Positions 27,158 through 35,299 of a stretch of DNA of 64,000 nt are shown piece by piece. The position numbers were made by a program, and so were the translations under genes. The stretch is from NCBI GenBank assembly GCA_018266295.1, contig JAFEAQ010000022.1, forward strand, positions 1 to 64,000, given 5' to 3'. Each line of letters starts with the position of its first letter. The stretch's first letter is position 1. The notes below the pieces were generated by a model. That model did not search any database, was not told the origin of the DNA, and saw only the letters and a list, made by a program, of their open reading frames with translations. Origin of the DNA: Bdellovibrionales bacterium (GTDB taxonomy: Bacteria > Bdellovibrionota > Bdellovibrionia > Bdellovibrionales > Bdellovibrionaceae).

Positions 27158-28398
27158 TTTTTAATTCTGAGCGCTTGAGCGGGCTCGATCTCACTGGAAG
27201 TGCGCGCCGGGTACCAGGCACCGCCTAAGCAAACAAAGAAGCCGACAATGAGGACTCCCCAGATGAGCCATGGATCGACCAAGGCCGGAATCTGAGAGTC
27301 ATAGTAAATATCCGGCAGAATGTTCACCGGATTTTTTTCGATATAGTAACTAATCCCCGTGCCGAGGACCAGTCCCGGAATCAAACCAAACGCCGCAAGC
27401 ATCATCCCCATTTGAGTAAAGATCTTCACTGTGCGCTGATTTGATAAACCAAGAGTTTTGAGGATCGCAATATCGCGTTTCTTTTGCGACATCAGAAGGG
27501 CTAAGACCGACAAGATGGAACTTGCCGCGATCAAACCCGCGAGCCCCAGGAACACGCCGATAATAATTTTCTCGAGGCGCAACGCAAAGAACAAAACGGA
27601 GTTTCGGTCCATCCAGGTCTCAGCAATCACGTCGGAAAATTTTTCGACCTCTTTTTTGAGGTCGTTCAAGTTCTTGCCTTCCGGAGTCCACACTTCGATA
27701 CCGACTTTGCGGCTCGCAGCTCCCGCCAACGTGTTGAGCGTCATGTTTCTTTGGTAAAACACAAACTGCGAATCAAGATCCGCCAGGTTCGTTGAAATGA
27801 TTTTACTGACGCGAACTTTTTCAAACTTCGGAGATTCTCCCGGAGGCAGCAACAGGCCTTCGGGCGGCACGACCGTCAGGAAGTCGCCCTCAAATACGCC
27901 GAGGGAGCGTGCCAGGTCCACACCGACAACGACTTCGCCTTTGCCGGGAAGCTCTTCGGGTCTCCAAAATTGAACATTGTCGTGGCGTTTTTTCTCTTCC
28001 ATCTGGTGGATTTGCTCGACCATGAACTTCAAGCTCTCGGCACTGACTCCGCGGGCGATAGCACCATGGAACTGCCCATCCATCGTGCGCAAAATCACGT
28101 CCTGAGTTTCATAGACATAGGCTTTATTCAGAGGGTTTTCTTTGAGGCGCTGAAAAACCGGGTGGAGCTCAAGAGTCGATCCACGGTTCACACCGTTCAC
28201 TGTGACATAGAGATGCGGTTCGAGCGCAAGGATGCGTTTATGGATGCTCGCATTCATGCCATTCATAACAAATAGAACGACAAGGAAGGCGGTCACACTG
28301 AGAGCAATAGCTCCCACAGAGAGCCACGCGAGGCGTTTTACCAGCGCTCCCGCACGTTTTGAGAAGATAAAATGACTGAAGAAATCCCGAACGAGCAT
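27154..28398 (-). CDS. LolC/LolE-type ABC permease
   Basis: ATG at 28398 (MLVRDFFSHFIFSKR) is preferred to the TTG at 28434, giving 414 residues. There is one N-terminal membrane helix (SVGAIALSVTAFLVVLFVMNGM), a periplasmic domain of about 220 residues, then three helices ending with an FtsX domain (IIGVFLGLAGLIAASSIL to PARTSSEIEPAQALR). This is the topology of lipoprotein-releasing permeases, which pull lipoproteins from the inner membrane for LolA. The RDIAILKTLGLS coupling motif is intact. The ATPase partner (LolD) is not adjacent, which is unusual for an otherwise intact permease. Confidence 0.85.
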   Translation of the reverse strand: MLVRDFFSHFIFSKRAGALVKRLAWLSVGAIALSVTAFLVVLFVMNGMNASIHKRILALEPHLYVTVNGVNRGSTLELHPVFQRLKENPLNKAYVYETQDVILRTMDGQFHGAIARGVSAESLKFMVEQIHQMEEKKRHDNVQFWRPEELPGKGEVVVGVDLARSLGVFEGDFLTVVPPEGLLLPPGESPKFEKVRVSKIISTNLADLDSQFVFYQRNMTLNTLAGAASRKVGIEVWTPEGKNLNDLKKEVEKFSDVIAETWMDRNSVLFFALRLEKIIIGVFLGLAGLIAASSILSVLALLMSQKKRDIAILKTLGLSNQRTVKIFTQMGMMLAAFGLIPGLVLGTGISYYIEKNPVNILPDIYYDSQIPALVDPWLIWGVLIVGFFVCLGGAWYPARTSSEIEPAQALRIKN

Positions 28399-28617
28399 CG
28401 CTCTTATTCTGAAGTCAAAGAGGGGTCTTTTCAACTAAAGTGAAACGACCGCCCGCGCTAATCGGGTGCAAGGCAGGCGTTTTTCCGCCCCTGACTGACT
28501 TTTTGACGTTCTCAAGCTTGTGCCCCCTGGTTTATGTGCCTTTTATGGTGGCACAGGCTGTGCTTTAGAGTTTCCCGAACTAAACATAAATACAACCCCT
28601 CTTTAAGGAGAGACCCC

Positions 28618-28956
28618 ATGAAAAAAATCGTAATGACAATGGCCCTTGTTCTTTCAGCTTCTTCTGCATTTGCGGACCAGTGTGCGTACATCACAAAAGA
28701 TCAAGCAGCTAAAGCGGTTACGACATTGTTGAACGCTCAGAAGATCCAATCGCTTTGTGAGCCTTGCGGTGAAGTACGCGCAACGAGCGTAAAATCAGTG
28801 AACACGATCGCCATCAGATCTACAGGCGTTGATAACACCGTAGAAATCACCCTTGATGGCAAAGGTATCGACCTTGCTTACACATACGTCAACGGTGTGA
28901 ACTTGGCATTGACATCTTCATGCCCAGCCGAAGGCGTAAGACCTTCAATCAAATAA
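28618..28956 (+). CDS. Small secreted protein, unknown
   Basis: ATG at 28618 after AAGGAG opens a signal peptide (IVMTMALVLSASSAFA). The 112-residue product has a CEPC motif (QSLCEPCGEV) plus cysteines near each end (DQCAYI and SSCPAEG). The CxxC pair may form a disulfide or bind a metal; no thioredoxin fold is evident. A strong terminator follows. Confidence 0.72.
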   Translation: MKKIVMTMALVLSASSAFADQCAYITKDQAAKAVTTLLNAQKIQSLCEPCGEVRATSVKSVNTIAIRSTGVDNTVEITLDGKGIDLAYTYVNGVNLALTSSCPAEGVRPSIK

Positions 28957-28974
28957 TCTGTTTTTGCGGACACC

Positions 28975-29010
28975 CAAAAAAGGGACTGAGCAATCAGTCC
29001 CTTTTTTTTG
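28975..29010 (+). terminator. Rho-independent terminator
   Basis: GGGACTGA-GCAA-TCAGTCCC, an 8-bp perfect stem with a GCAA loop, followed by eight T. It ends the message of the small secreted protein and shields it from the transposase cassette downstream. Confidence 0.92.
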
Positions 29011-29089
29011 GCAAGAATGAAGCTCCCCCCAGAGGCATGCCGACGGCCGCTGAAACACCTCAGCCCTTCGCAGAGTTCCGCCGACCTCC

Positions 29090-29676
29090 AAAAACAGCAC
29101 CAGAATCTCACCGAGCCTCGCCTAACGGCTCCCAACGAACCTTCCCCTGATCAGACCGAATAATAGCAACCCACGTCTTTGAAGTACGCCACCTCGGCAC
29201 GCAAGGAATGAATCCCAAACCAACCTCATATCAAACCAATAAGATCTCATCCGGAAAAGCGACCTGGTACCTTTTCACCGATCCCAAAAATATGCAAATT
29301 GCCCCCACAGAACCTGACACCTCTCCCCTCCAAAAATATTTGAATCACCTCCCCCACATACCTCACCTGGCCGACCACGATGGTCGGACAGCCCCGTTCT
29401 CACGGACGGATGGCCCACGCGAAGTAAGCGACTGGGCGAGCACGCAAGTCTCATCGCACATCACGGAAAAATTGAAACTCTCACCAGGTTTCTTAAAGAG
29501 CTTATGAGTTCAAATAATCACGTAGATAGAAGAAAGAAATATAATAGAGAAATAGAAGAAAGATATAGAAAATAGAAAGAAGAGAGAGAGGTAGAAACCT
29601 TAAATCTTCTTATAAATCATTTACTTAACACTAATTCTATTGACCAACTATAAGCAAATAATTATATTGCCCTCGA
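29090..29676 (+). repeat. Conserved non-coding leader of the right transposase cassette
   Basis: No credible gene lies between the terminator and the transposase start. This is the inverted partner of 472-965. It keeps the GCCTAACGGCTC motif (about 29119-29130), a stretch with GCGACCTGGTACCTTTTCACC, the perfect hairpin CCGACCACGATGGTCGG (29371-29387), and an AT-rich tract before the gene. It has an extra ~48 bp around 29300-29355 that includes a second AAAAATAT-type stretch. Long conserved flanks on both copies suggest a functional DNA or RNA element. Confidence 0.65.
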
Positions 29677-30330
29677 ATGAAGAAATCCTCCTCTCCACTT
29701 TTTGATTATCATGACTCTGGTACTACAAAACGTAAGTACGGAAGAACCACTCATGGGGGAGTTGAATCAAAAGGAAGAAGAAAAGAGTATCGACCACTTT
29801 CAGAAAAGAAATGGATCCATCTCACACTAAAATCTTCTAAAGCAAAAGGCCCATGGAGCTTCCTAACTCCAAAGAACCAACAAATCATCCGCGAGATCCT
29901 TAAATCCAAATCAAAAAAATGGGGCGTACAAATCGCTGAAGTCATCAACGTCGGTAATCACCTTCACATTAAGCTTAAATTTAAATACCGCGAGGGCTTT
30001 CAAAACTTCCTAAGATCCGTAACAGCACTCATCGCAAGAAAAATCACCAACGCTCGCCGTGGGTATAAGATTACAGGTCAGCAAATCTCAGCTCAAACAA
30101 ACTCAATGCAAGGTAAAGCCAATAAAGCGGCAAACAAAACCCCATCAGAAAACAAGTTCTGGCAGGGCCTCGCCTTCACTCGCGTGATCAAAACCCGCAT
30201 CGAAGAACTTCAGCTCCGTGGCTACTTCAAAGCCAACCGCCTTCAAGCCGCCAAAGGCCAGAAAGCCCGCGAGGAGTACTTACAGAAATTCAACGACTGG
30301 ATCACCCGAATGCGGCAAGGGACTGCGTAA
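29677..30330 (+). mobile_element. Y1 HUH (REP-associated tyrosine) transposase, complete copy
   Basis: A 217-residue single-strand DNA transposase. HUH motif GNHLHIK lies at about 90-96, the helix RSVTALIARKITNA follows, and the likely nucleophilic tyrosine is in RGYFKANRLQAAKG near residue 189, matching the YxxxNP region of REP-associated transposases. The N-terminal 40 residues are basic. It carries no accessory TnpB gene. REP-associated enzymes are usually domesticated single-copy genes, whereas this one is present twice in the window in inverted orientation with its leader. Transposition activity is not shown by sequence. Confidence 0.8.
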
Positions 30331-30410
30331 GCGCCGAGGCCGTGTGGGAGGCGAGGCGGACGGAGGCCGCCGGCGATTCGTGGGGGTGCGAGCTTCGGGG
30401 CTCGCTCCTA
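30331..30410. other. GC-rich 3' end of the transposase cassette
   Basis: A short GC-rich stretch after the transposase stop with a hairpin GCGAGC-TTCGGG-GCTCGC (30388-30405). It may be the cassette end recognised by the enzyme. The mlaD stop follows immediately. Confidence 0.4.
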
Positions 30411-31406
30411 TTATTTCGTTGGTTCAGGTGAAGCTGGCTTGCGATTTTTTGCGGCTTCTTTGGCTGCTGTGGCCGCTTCTTCTTCGCGGACTTCTTGGAC
30501 ACTGCCGCGGATAAACATGCTCTTCTGCATGGCTTTTAACATCACCACAGTCTCATTCAAGGCTTCCACGGCGCGCTTCGTGGCCTGTGGCAGCTCCGGT
30601 CCTACGGCATTCAGCGCCGGGCCCAGTACACGGAAGTCTTTGGTCAGACCCGCCAAATTTTTGCTCATCTCCGCGACGTCCTTCGCAAGCTCAGGATTTG
30701 CGCGGTTCAGTTCTGGCAAGATATTGTTGAGCTCTTGCGTTGTCACTGCCAAGTTGCTCACCACGTTTTGCAAGTTACCCTTGTAAGTCGCCTGACGGCT
30801 CAACTTCGTCATCTCATTGGCCATAATTTCGATATTTGCCAACAGCGGATCCAAACGGTCAAAAATACGCACCAATGATTGCGTACGATCTTTGCTCGTC
30901 AGAGCCTCCACCATGTGAGCCAAGTTTTCCAAAGTCGTGCTGAGCTTTGCCAAGTTGCTGCCCAGGGCCTTTCCGCTCAACAAGGTCATGATATCCATCG
31001 TCTCAGCCGATGCCAAAGACTGATGCTGAGGCATCTCCGGAGAAAGCTCCGAGCCCACCGTCACTTCAAGGACACGGTCGCCGATGATGAAAGGACGAAT
31101 CAACGACGCCATACTGTCACGACGGATGCGCGGCTGGAATTTATCCAACACATAGAAACTCACTTTGATCTTATTGTCTGCTTGAAGCTCCACATCTTCA
31201 ACGGCGCCGGCACGAAGACCCGCCATCTGCACGATGGTGCCTGGATGAACCCCGTCAGCGACTTCAAACGTTGTTGAATAGTAACTCTTCGTTGCAAACC
31301 AGCCCTGTTTAACCGCAACACTGACGGCTGTGAGGAGAACTCCGCCGACTGCTGCCAGAACAAACGCACCGGCCACTCGTTCATATTTATTGAACTTGTG
31401 CTTCAT
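30411..31406 (-). CDS. mlaD: MCE-domain lipid-transport protein (MlaD family)
   Basis: A 331-residue protein with one N-terminal membrane helix (VAGAFVLAAVGGVLLTAVSVAV), an MCE domain at about 38-120 (TFEVADGVHPGTIVQMAGLRAG ... FIIGDRVLEVTVG), and a long helical C-terminal part with coiled-coil character ending in a basic tail. MCE proteins form rings that shuttle phospholipids between the membranes. The start overlaps the upstream ATPase stop by 4 bp. It is longer than the E. coli MlaD (183 residues) because of the coiled C-terminal region. Confidence 0.9.
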   Translation of the reverse strand: MKHKFNKYERVAGAFVLAAVGGVLLTAVSVAVKQGWFATKSYYSTTFEVADGVHPGTIVQMAGLRAGAVEDVELQADNKIKVSFYVLDKFQPRIRRDSMASLIRPFIIGDRVLEVTVGSELSPEMPQHQSLASAETMDIMTLLSGKALGSNLAKLSTTLENLAHMVEALTSKDRTQSLVRIFDRLDPLLANIEIMANEMTKLSRQATYKGNLQNVVSNLAVTTQELNNILPELNRANPELAKDVAEMSKNLAGLTKDFRVLGPALNAVGPELPQATKRAVEALNETVVMLKAMQKSMFIRGSVQEVREEEAATAAKEAAKNRKPASPEPTK

Positions 31407-32134
31407 AGGTGAACTACCTTCTTCTCGTGATCCACTGTCTGCTGATAGATCTGTCCGTCATCGATATGGATAATTTGATAGTTAAAAAGACTCATATACT
31501 TTTCATCGTAAGAACTCATAAAGATATGCTTCGCAAAGCCGTCTTTACGCATTTGATGGATATAGTCCACAAAAGTGTACAGTGTATCTTGACCAAGCCC
31601 CACCGAGGGATCATCCATCACGAGAACTTGTGGTTGCATCACCAAAGCGCGTAGCAAACACGCCAGTTTTCGGACTCGGCCCGGAATATGCGCCGGTCTT
31701 TCGTTTGCAAATTTACCGATGTCGAATGTTTTAATGATCGACTCAACACGGGCTTTAGCTTCTTTCATTGGGATGAGTTTATGATACGCCAGTGGCAGCA
31801 TTAAATTATCATACACCGTTTGATTACTAATCAATCCGCCGTAATCAAACGTGTAGCCGATCGCCAAACGATAAGGCAGAAATTCCTCAAACGACATCTC
31901 AAGAACGTTTTGATCGTTGATATAGAAAAAACCCGACTGCGGCACAAGCAGACCTGCAAGAACTTGCAAAAGACTCGACTTCCCCTGCCCTTCGGTGCCT
32001 TTCACCCAAACAACTTCATTCATTGGAAATTCAAAATCCGCATTTTGCAAAAGCGGAGACTGTCCCTCATGAGCAAAGGTCACATGTTCAAACTTAATAG
32101 TATCAATTTTTCCAATGCGATCTTGCTTATCCAT
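31403..32134 (-). CDS. mlaF: MlaF-like ABC ATPase with degenerate catalytic motifs
   Basis: A 243-residue ABC nucleotide-binding protein in the Mla operon. Walker A is intact (GTEGQGKS, K52). Other catalytic elements are changed: the Q-loop Gln is Asp (YTFDYGG, D97), the signature LSGGQ reads PGRVRK (151-156), the Walker B catalytic Glu is Asp (VMDDPSVGL, D175), and the switch His is missing (FMSSYDE instead of SHD). The family couples ATP hydrolysis to lipid movement through MlaE and MlaD. The changes predict weak or no ATP hydrolysis; nucleotide binding may still be possible. Confidence 0.88.
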   Translation of the reverse strand: MDKQDRIGKIDTIKFEHVTFAHEGQSPLLQNADFEFPMNEVVWVKGTEGQGKSSLLQVLAGLLVPQSGFFYINDQNVLEMSFEEFLPYRLAIGYTFDYGGLISNQTVYDNLMLPLAYHKLIPMKEAKARVESIIKTFDIGKFANERPAHIPGRVRKLACLLRALVMQPQVLVMDDPSVGLGQDTLYTFVDYIHQMRKDGFAKHIFMSSYDEKYMSLFNYQIIHIDDGQIYQQTVDHEKKVVHL

Positions 32135-32971
32135 TTAGACAACTCCTAGGCTCTGCAACTGGTTCAAATAGAACAACGTCGTGACCGTGAGATTGAAAAC
32201 AATCACGTAGATCACGCTATTGACCACAGCTTGTGTGGTGACTTGTGGCACTTCATGAGGACTTTTCTTCACCGAAAGACCTTGATAACAGGAAACAACG
32301 AAAATAATCATTCCGCTAAAACTGTTCTTCGCAAAGAAAATCAAAACGTCTTCCTTCGCGAAAGCTCTCATGAGTGAATCCATATAGAAAGAAAACGGCA
32401 TATCTTGCATAAACTTGGTGATAAAAAAACCACCTATCAAAGCCAATACGTTAAAGTAAAAGGCCAGACACACCACACTGATCACGCCGCCCAACACGCG
32501 GGGGAAAACAATGTAGCTCAGAGGATTAATTCCAAGACTTTCAAGAGCCTCAATTTCGCGATTGGCGCGCATATTGCCGATTTCACTGGCGACGGCTGTT
32601 CCTGAACGGGCAATCACCACCAGAGCAACAAGCAAAGGGCCTGCTTCACGCATCACCACAGCGATCAGGAAGTTTCCGATCATCTGTGTACCGCCAAGCA
32701 AACTTAAATTCGTCATGGACTGAAGAACGACCACACTGCCCGTGGCTAGTGCCATCACAGAAACCAGCGGCAAAGCCTGCCAGCCAGTGAAATAGATTTG
32801 TGCCGAGATCACGCTGACGATGGTGCGAAAGCCTTGAGCTTGATCAAGAACGGCCGCTCTCATTGACAGGTATACCATCAACAAGACACGCAAAGTATAT
32901 TCAATATTTTTTGTTACGAACTGCCCGAGAGCGCACACTCTGGCATCGATCGCTGCCCATAAACTTCCCAT
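32135..32971 (-). CDS. mlaE: MlaE-family permease
   Basis: A 278-residue integral membrane protein of the MlaE/YrbE family. It has the family signature around ALVVIARSGTAVASEIGNMRANREIEALESLGINPLSYIVFPR, the EIGNMR-x-REIEALESLG coupling helix being highly conserved, and about five membrane segments. It forms the channel between MlaF and MlaD for phospholipid transport. The gene runs directly into mlaF (adjacent coordinates). The normal coupling helix contrasts with the altered ATPase. Confidence 0.92.
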   Translation of the reverse strand: MGSLWAAIDARVCALGQFVTKNIEYTLRVLLMVYLSMRAAVLDQAQGFRTIVSVISAQIYFTGWQALPLVSVMALATGSVVVLQSMTNLSLLGGTQMIGNFLIAVVMREAGPLLVALVVIARSGTAVASEIGNMRANREIEALESLGINPLSYIVFPRVLGGVISVVCLAFYFNVLALIGGFFITKFMQDMPFSFYMDSLMRAFAKEDVLIFFAKNSFSGMIIFVVSCYQGLSVKKSPHEVPQVTTQAVVNSVIYVIVFNLTVTTLFYLNQLQSLGVV

Positions 32972-33006
32972 GTTTTTTTATCGGATTTGCCACTAAAAAA
33001 ACACAC

Positions 33007-33018
33007 GGACCTAGGTCC
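33007..33018. other. 12-bp perfect palindrome GGACCTAGGTCC
   Basis: Lies 1 bp from the stop codon of the DUF218 gene, upstream of mlaE. Close variants occur at 11042-11053 and 57667-57678, each also at a gene boundary. Confidence 0.5.
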
Positions 33019-33019
33019 T

Positions 33020-33610
33020 TTAGTAGGCCCACAGCGAATAAAAAAGTGATTTTAGTGCTTCAAAACCTGCTTCGACAAAACCGACCTCATATCGACCTGC
33101 AACAACAGCGTGTTTAAAGATCTCAATATTCTCCGGGAACGCCCCTCTAAAGGTCTTGTAAGAGCGATGCATGTGAAGCCGAGACGTGACCAAAATGATA
33201 TCGCGGCAGCGAAGAGCTTCAACGATACTCAAACTCTGCTGAGCATTTCCATAGGTGGTTTCAGAGCGTTTCTCGATGACGACGTCGTCTTCTTTGAGGT
33301 TTCCGTAGAAGCTCCACACCGGCATGATTTCACGCAGCCGCGAGTTTGGATTCACACCCGAGATAATTAATTTTTTAACGTTTTGATTTGCGAGGAGATC
33401 AAAGCCCTCGCGGACCCTGCCCGCGCCGCCCGTCAGTACGACGGCACAGTCGGCATTTTGAGATTTCGTCCAATTCACCACCGGTTCGTCGATGACGTCG
33501 CGGTATTCAGCACTGAAACGAAAGACCACCGCCAGAGCGAGAATGAGCAAGGCCCAAAAAGTTCTTTTACGAAAAAAAGATTTGGGCTTTGGGGCTTCCG
33601 GCGGCTGCAT
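33020..33610 (-). CDS. DUF218/ElyC-SanA-YdcF family membrane-anchored protein
   Basis: A 196-residue protein with one N-terminal membrane helix (FWALLILALAVVFRF) and a DUF218 domain: DCAVVLTGGAGRVREGFDLL, KKLIISGVNP, EKRSETTYGNAQQS and DIILVTSRLHMHRS. The family has been linked to envelope integrity (ElyC, SanA), but the reaction is unknown. It lies between ridA and mlaE on the same strand with short gaps, so it may be part of an envelope-maintenance operon. Confidence 0.85.
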   Translation of the reverse strand: MQPPEAPKPKSFFRKRTFWALLILALAVVFRFSAEYRDVIDEPVVNWTKSQNADCAVVLTGGAGRVREGFDLLANQNVKKLIISGVNPNSRLREIMPVWSFYGNLKEDDVVIEKRSETTYGNAQQSLSIVEALRCRDIILVTSRLHMHRSYKTFRGAFPENIEIFKHAVVAGRYEVGFVEAGFEALKSLFYSLWAY

Positions 33611-33622
33611 AGAAAGAACCTA

Positions 33623-34000
33623 CTAGCGATGAGCCAAGACTTCGATTTCTACGTTCACACCTTTTGGCAACGCTGCCACAGCTACAGTTGAACGAGCCGG
33701 TGGGTTTGTCGCAAAAGATTTGCCGTAGATTTCATTCACAGTCGCGAAATCAGACATGTTCGTCAAAAAGATCGTCGTCTTTACAACGTTGCTGAAGTTC
33801 ATGTCAGCGGCTTTCAAAACGCCTTCGATGTTTTTGATAACCATCTCAGTTTGAGTTTTGATATCGCCAGTGAAAACTTCATTTGTTTTTGGATCGATAG
33901 GAATCTGACCAGAGCAGAACAAGAAAGAATCCATGAGAACTGCTTGAGAGTAAGGGCCGATCGCTTTAGGAGCACTGTCTGTAGAAATAATTTTTTTCAT
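33623..34000 (-). CDS. ridA: RidA-family enamine/imine deaminase
   Basis: A 125-residue RidA/YjgF protein that hydrolyses reactive 2-aminoacrylate and other enamines to keto acids and ammonia. Visible motifs are GPYSQAVLMDSFLFCSGQIPIDP, the middle VVKTTIFLTNMSDFATVNEIY, and the C-terminal PARSTVAVAALPKGVNVEIEV containing the conserved catalytic-site Arg. The length is normal. It begins the run of genes leading to mla. Confidence 0.95.
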   Translation of the reverse strand: MKKIISTDSAPKAIGPYSQAVLMDSFLFCSGQIPIDPKTNEVFTGDIKTQTEMVIKNIEGVLKAADMNFSNVVKTTIFLTNMSDFATVNEIYGKSFATNPPARSTVAVAALPKGVNVEIEVLAHR

Positions 34001-34025
34001 GTTTCAAATCCTCTTAGAAAAACTT

Positions 34026-34517
34026 TTAGAAATAGAAAGTCACAGCCGCTTGCATAGGTGTGTCGCCGACAGTTCTGAAGCGAACGTCTTTCAAAGACAC
34101 AACGCCCACGCCCCCTTGGAAACTCAAGCTCAAGTTCTCAAGACCAGCGAAGAAGAACTCCGCTCCGAAAAGACCGCTCAAGTAGAATCCGGACTGCTTA
34201 TCGCCCGATACTTCACGGTTGATCAAACCGAGTTCGCCACCCATGGTGAAGTTCAGGTTGTCTTCTTTGAAAACGATCCGACGAACGCCGCCGCTCAAAG
34301 CAAAGCGCGAGTTGTCTTTTTCAGTGTCGATTGCCAAACCGCCGGTCAAACCGATCTCTGTCGTTGGCCAATAGTTCACAGACAAAGCTGGAATGTTGAT
34401 AGAAGTATCGTTTTTCACACCGATACCGAGGCGGTTCACAAGTTCCTTCGCTGAAGCAACATTGGCAAACGCAGTCAAACCCACGAAAATGCTTAGAATA
34501 GCAGCTGAAAAGCGCAT
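34026..34517 (-). CDS. Small outer-membrane beta-barrel protein
   Basis: ATG at 34517 follows AAGGAGA and opens a signal peptide (FSAAILSIFVGLTAFANVASA), giving 163 residues. The mature part is a run of alternating strands (INIPALSVNYWPTTEIGLTGGL, FALSGGVRRIVF, FYLSGLFGAEFFF), ending in aromatic F (VTFYF), typical for outer-membrane barrels recognised by BamA. Eight strands are likely; no specific family was assigned. Confidence 0.75.
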   Translation of the reverse strand: MRFSAAILSIFVGLTAFANVASAKELVNRLGIGVKNDTSINIPALSVNYWPTTEIGLTGGLAIDTEKDNSRFALSGGVRRIVFKEDNLNFTMGGELGLINREVSGDKQSGFYLSGLFGAEFFFAGLENLSLSFQGGVGVVSLKDVRFRTVGDTPMQAAVTFYF

Positions 34518-34571
34518 AAGTTTCTCCTTAAACAGCTGCATATTAAAGTCGACAATCATGCGAAAATTCAA

Positions 34572-34704
34572 GCGTAATCAAAATATGCCCAAAAAATGGG
34601 CCCTATTTGAGAAATACCGAGTCATGCGACACTTAAAAGCGCGTTATTCATCATCCAGGGATATTCGTAAAAGCGTCAGGCCCTGCAACCCAGGGCCTTT
34701 TTTA
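34572..34704 (+). ncRNA. Candidate small RNA ending at an orphan terminator
   Basis: A strong plus-strand terminator (AGGCCCTG-CAA-CCCAGGGCCT then T6, about 34678-34704) has no plus-strand gene upstream for more than 4 kb. A second hairpin GCCCA-AAAAA-TGGGC lies at 34587-34601. Together they fit a small RNA transcribed in the gap between the divergent barrel gene and the 34827 gene. No promoter could be assigned with confidence. Confidence 0.4.
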
Positions 34705-34826
34705 TTTCTGCAAGTGCTTGATTCTAGGGGCTTATCTTCGTCAGCCAGCTTCAGTGGGAGTTTTTGCCAGATCCTTTATTATTCCTTTCATCGGTAACGA
34801 TAACAAACCAAACCAAGGAATATAAA

Positions 34827-35288
34827 ATGAAACTCTTAACAACACTCATGACAGCAGTTCTTATGACGATGGCTCTGACGGCTCAAGCACAAACTCAGCA
34901 AACATCTCTCCCAGAATTAAAGGAAGTTCCAGAAGCTCTGCGCTTCAATATGGAGCAAGCGGTCTTCGAGCAAATCAAAAAGCAAGGCATCGAATGCCAA
35001 ACTCCAAAAAACTTCATGCAGCCACAAATGTACTCTGGTCAAAAACGCTTCTACGCTGCTGAGTCTGCTGACAGTTTGACTATCATCATTGCTCACCTCT
35101 ACAGCGGCCGATCTTATAACTTCGCAATCCACACGGCGGCAGATAAAAAGACGATCATCGCAATGGAAGCCTACGAATTGAAAAACACTTACCACAACAA
35201 CGGAACTTTGACGAACCCACAGCCTTCTTACGATTATGATATGGTTCCAGGCTCTGTTGTCTCTTGCAAAATCACTTCAATGAAATAA
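34827..35288 (+). CDS. Small secreted protein A of a paralogous pair
   Basis: 153 residues from ATG at 34827, behind CAAGGAATATAAA, with signal peptide MKLLTTLMTAVLMTMALTAQA. It is a paralogue of the minus-strand protein at 38350-38781: both share the signal sequence, IECQTP/AKCPLF-like Cys positions, the DKKTIIAM/DKKTIIYA segment and a C-terminal SVVSCKI/SVIYCDF ending. The single Cys pair may form a disulfide. The function is unknown. About 100 bp upstream is also conserved with the paralogue. Confidence 0.75.
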   Translation: MKLLTTLMTAVLMTMALTAQAQTQQTSLPELKEVPEALRFNMEQAVFEQIKKQGIECQTPKNFMQPQMYSGQKRFYAAESADSLTIIIAHLYSGRSYNFAIHTAADKKTIIAMEAYELKNTYHNNGTLTNPQPSYDYDMVPGSVVSCKITSMK

Positions 35289-35299
35289 TGGACTCGAAA

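Noticed and set aside
29208-29507. 99-codon plus-strand frame in the right cassette leader
   Set aside because: The left copy does not keep the frame because of small insertions and deletions, so conservation is not at the protein level.
33623-34000. RidA as part of a toxin or purine pathway
   Set aside because: Motifs are those of ordinary RidA deaminase; position near mla is the only unusual point.
34584-34797. Basic plus-strand frame starting MPKKWALFEKYRV
   Set aside because: It reads through a strong terminator and has no ribosome binding site; the terminator is better explained by a small RNA.
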